Source: JBFHFS01 sp041583495 (GTDB lineage: Bacteria > Bacteroidota > Bacteroidia > Bacteroidales > Marinilabiliaceae). From it: DNA of 64,000 nt. The position numbers and the translations under genes were made by a program. Each line of letters starts with the position of its first letter. Position 1 is the stretch's first letter. Shown here in pieces: positions 62,075 to 64,000 of this stretch. The stretch is taken from the NCBI GenBank assembly GCA_041583495.1, contig JBFHFS010000027.1, positions 8,061 to 72,060 of the forward strand, in the 5' to 3' direction. The notes under the pieces are model-generated. The model was given only the letters and a program-made list of their open reading frames with translations. It had not been told where the DNA came from and made no database searches.

Positions 62075-64000
62075 TTAACTGTTTGATTTGTTTTTCGTTT
62101 TTTTCTGGATGCGCATGTAAAAAAGCACCATCACCAACAGGATAGCCATTCCCAATAGAACAAGGGTGCCCACACTTAATGCGGATGCCTTTTCAATAAG
62201 CGGAGTCTGGTTCCCGGATATGACATAATTGGCCCAGTAATAAGGATGAGCATACAACGGCGATGCATCTTTCAGGAAATCCCTTTTGGCTTTACTCAAA
62301 GCCTCGTCTTTGGCAAACCCCTCTTTGAGGTTCATATAAAAAGAACTGACCAACTTGGAAGCGGCCTTATCATTAACAGCCCAGAGGGTCATTAAGGTAC
62401 TTTTAGCTCCGGCAAAGGTAAAGGCACGGGAGAGACTCATAATGCCTTCACCCGCCAAGGCTTTGCCCATCCCTGAGTTGCATGAACTCAACGCTATTAA
62501 AGGGCTATTGATTTGAAAATTATAAATCTGGTGAGCCTCCAGCACCCCCGATGAATCAATTGCCCCGGGTGAAAAAACCAATTTAGATTCCATGGGATCC
62601 CTGCCGGAGATGAGAGAGTGCATGGCCAGATGCAATATTTTATCCCCATGCAGCTGCTCTTCAAAATGACCGATAGAAGCATCCGAACCGATGAATTTTC
62701 GCCCCTTAAACAAGTGGATAATCTGATTGACCTCTTCCATGGCCCCGGGAATGGGTCTCAATTTTGAATTCAATCCCTGCCGAACATCTAAAAGAACGGA
62801 ATCGTGCATTGCCGCCGTGCCATGATAATCGGGCGCAAAGGCTGCCAACTCACTAAAATTCTGACCCTTATCATTAACCGATGGCAACAACGCAGCATTG
62901 TAAAGATAAGACACCGAATGCTCCTGAATGAGCCAGGGGGCATTGTTAAACAAGGTTTTATCATCGGGCTTACGGGTCACCAACGCCTCAAAAGGAAAAG
63001 AGGCCAGAACTTCATCAGGTGCCAGTATTAATTTTTTATTCCGAACCCATTGGCCTACCGGATCAAGAAAATATTTGTAAAGAGCATACCCATTTTCAAA
63101 AAATCCCCTGATATCTTCACGAGTTGAGAAACCATTGAAGGGGGTCGAGGTTTCTTTTATAAAATCCTCAACCAAAGGAACAATGGAGCCCCCCGTCTCT
63201 TTTTGAACCACCATCACCGTATCCCGGGTAATTAAATTAATCAACAAAAAATCTTTATTCAGAAACAGATCCAGAAAAGCCTGATCGGGTTCGAGATGCA
63301 ATTGGGCCTGCTTTAAGGAGATATAATGAGATTGATACATAAGCTCATAATATCCGGGATAATCCTTTCGGAAAATACCCTTGATGGAATCCAGTTCCCT
63401 GTAGGAGGCCACCAAATTTTTCTGCCAATAGCTGATTTTATTTCCATCGGGATTCTCCATCTCATTCTCTTGTCCCAGATGGAATTGCAAGGAGGCTATT
63501 TTGCTTCTCAATTTATTTTCGGCACCAAATAATGCAGGCGGTAAGTTGGCCCTAACCTGGTCGTTTCTCTTTTTAATGGCCGTCATCAAGGAATTGTTTT
63601 TCTTCCGCTGAGAGAAAGCAAAAAACACATTGTAAGTGGAATCATTGGGGGCAGCCAAATAGTTTTGAGCAGAAAGCCACACCCCCAGATCGAGAATCTC
63701 TTCGACCCGTCCAGCCATGGTAATTCGATCCTGGTCGAACTCAATCTCATTCCTGAAATTCTCAACCATCTCAACCGATTGGTTAATATGCGCCATACCG
63801 CACGAAATATTTGCCGCGTCGCCCCCCGCCAGCCACTTTTCTTTGCATATTTTAGCCAGCGAAAGATGCGCTAACAAATAGACCTTATGATGGGACAAAT
63901 TAAATTGAGTCTGGCTCTGTTTCTCAAGCATAGCTAATGCTTTTAGGAAAAAAGTCTCTGCTTTTTGAATATGCCCCAAATCCAGGTTTGAAGTACCTAA
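62075..64000 (-). CDS. TPR-CHAT protease-like protein, 5' end beyond window
   Basis: At least 641 codons; the frame stays open to the right edge with TPR-type sequence (GHIQKAETFFLKALAMLEKQ), so the start is missing. N-terminal TPR helices lead into a CHAT (caspase-HetF-like) domain with the catalytic histidine in ILHLAMHSLISGRDP and cysteine in LIALSSCNSGMGKALAGEG. A C-terminal membrane anchor (SVGTLVLLGMAILLVMVLFY) ends in a basic tail. Possibly a self- or partner-cleaving protease in signalling or defence; such TPR-CHAT proteins are common in Bacteroidota and mostly uncharacterised. Confidence 0.85.
   Translation of the reverse strand, partial: LGTSNLDLGHIQKAETFFLKALAMLEKQSQTQFNLSHHKVYLLAHLSLAKICKEKWLAGGDAANISCGMAHINQSVEMVENFRNEIEFDQDRITMAGRVEEILDLGVWLSAQNYLAAPNDSTYNVFFAFSQRKKNNSLMTAIKKRNDQVRANLPPALFGAENKLRSKIASLQFHLGQENEMENPDGNKISYWQKNLVASYRELDSIKGIFRKDYPGYYELMYQSHYISLKQAQLHLEPDQAFLDLFLNKDFLLINLITRDTVMVVQKETGGSIVPLVEDFIKETSTPFNGFSTREDIRGFFENGYALYKYFLDPVGQWVRNKKLILAPDEVLASFPFEALVTRKPDDKTLFNNAPWLIQEHSVSYLYNAALLPSVNDKGQNFSELAAFAPDYHGTAAMHDSVLLDVRQGLNSKLRPIPGAMEEVNQIIHLFKGRKFIGSDASIGHFEEQLHGDKILHLAMHSLISGRDPMESKLVFSPGAIDSSGVLEAHQIYNFQINSPLIALSSCNSGMGKALAGEGIMSLSRAFTFAGAKSTLMTLWAVNDKAASKLVSSFYMNLKEGFAKDEALSKAKRDFLKDASPLYAHPYYWANYVISGNQTPLIEKASALSVGTLVLLGMAILLVMVLFYMRIQKKTKNKSNS

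Noticed and set aside
1..64000. CRISPR arrays, rRNA genes or intact insertion sequences
   Set aside because: No regularly spaced direct repeats, rRNA-like sequence or transposase gene was seen.

Overview
The window comes from a member of the Bacteroidota, most likely Bacteroidales/Marinilabiliales. Support for this: a SusC/SusD pair, a BamA-Skp-UppS-DUF6089-NadK envelope cluster in the order usual for the phylum, a two-subunit 2-oxoacid:ferredoxin oxidoreductase, and a promoter with the Bacteroidota TTTG / TAnnTTTG signature upstream of a peroxiredoxin gene. It has two very different parts.

Positions 1 to about 19,463 are the early half of a temperate prophage. A tyrosine integrase (minus strand) lies beside a tRNA-Thr whose 3' end faces the element, as expected for integration into that tRNA. 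Next comes a lysogeny block: a 2-TM pentapeptide-repeat protein, an uncharacterised 269-aa protein, a lipoprotein, a small membrane protein and a self-cleaving S24 repressor. The repressor diverges from a long minus-strand early operon across a promoter region holding two tandem operator-like repeats. The early operon runs: small HTH protein, LuxR-type HTH protein, DUF3820 protein, a structured non-coding stretch containing an abnormal leucine-tRNA-like RNA, RecT annealing protein, coiled-coil protein, RecE-type nuclease, NinG, KilA-N/KilAC antirepressor, SNF2 helicase, SSB, DUF1376-type replication initiator, DnaC-type loader, PP-loop (PAPS-reductase-like) protein and a C5-methyltransferase-like protein. 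The initiator gene carries repeated AACAAGTG-type motifs next to an AT-rich tract, so it may contain the replication origin, as lambda O does. Late (structural) genes are not present and presumably lie to the left of the window.

Positions 19,464 to 64,000 look like chromosomal core. From 19.6 to 24.9 kb: nth, an outer-membrane barrel, zupT, a secreted HAD phosphatase and a GlpT-type transporter. From 25.5 to 39.0 kb: a MORN protein, SusD, SusC, a NagD-type HAD phosphatase, GlpD, a DeoR regulator, alkaline phosphatase and a sulfatase. Taken together this second stretch reads as a glycerol-phosphate / phosphoester scavenging neighbourhood; that is inference from gene content. From 39 to 46 kb: peroxiredoxin, an exported nitroreductase-like protein, a KefB-type antiporter and korAB. 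From 46.2 to 55.3 kb: gamma carbonic anhydrase-like protein, murI, three skp/ompH paralogues, bamA, uppS, a DUF6089 (PorG-like) protein, nadK and a CBS protein. From 55.5 kb to the right edge: pdxJ, an esterase, a PolB-like 3'-5' exonuclease, a Dabb protein, a degenerate 146-bp tandem repeat, lysA, lysC, manA and a CHAT-TPR protein cut by the window edge.

The most unusual material is the 560-bp gene-free, hairpin-rich stretch with the tRNA-like RNA in the prophage (12,046-12,606), followed by the iteron-like array inside the initiator gene and the lysogeny-block cargo genes at 14.9-18.0 kb.
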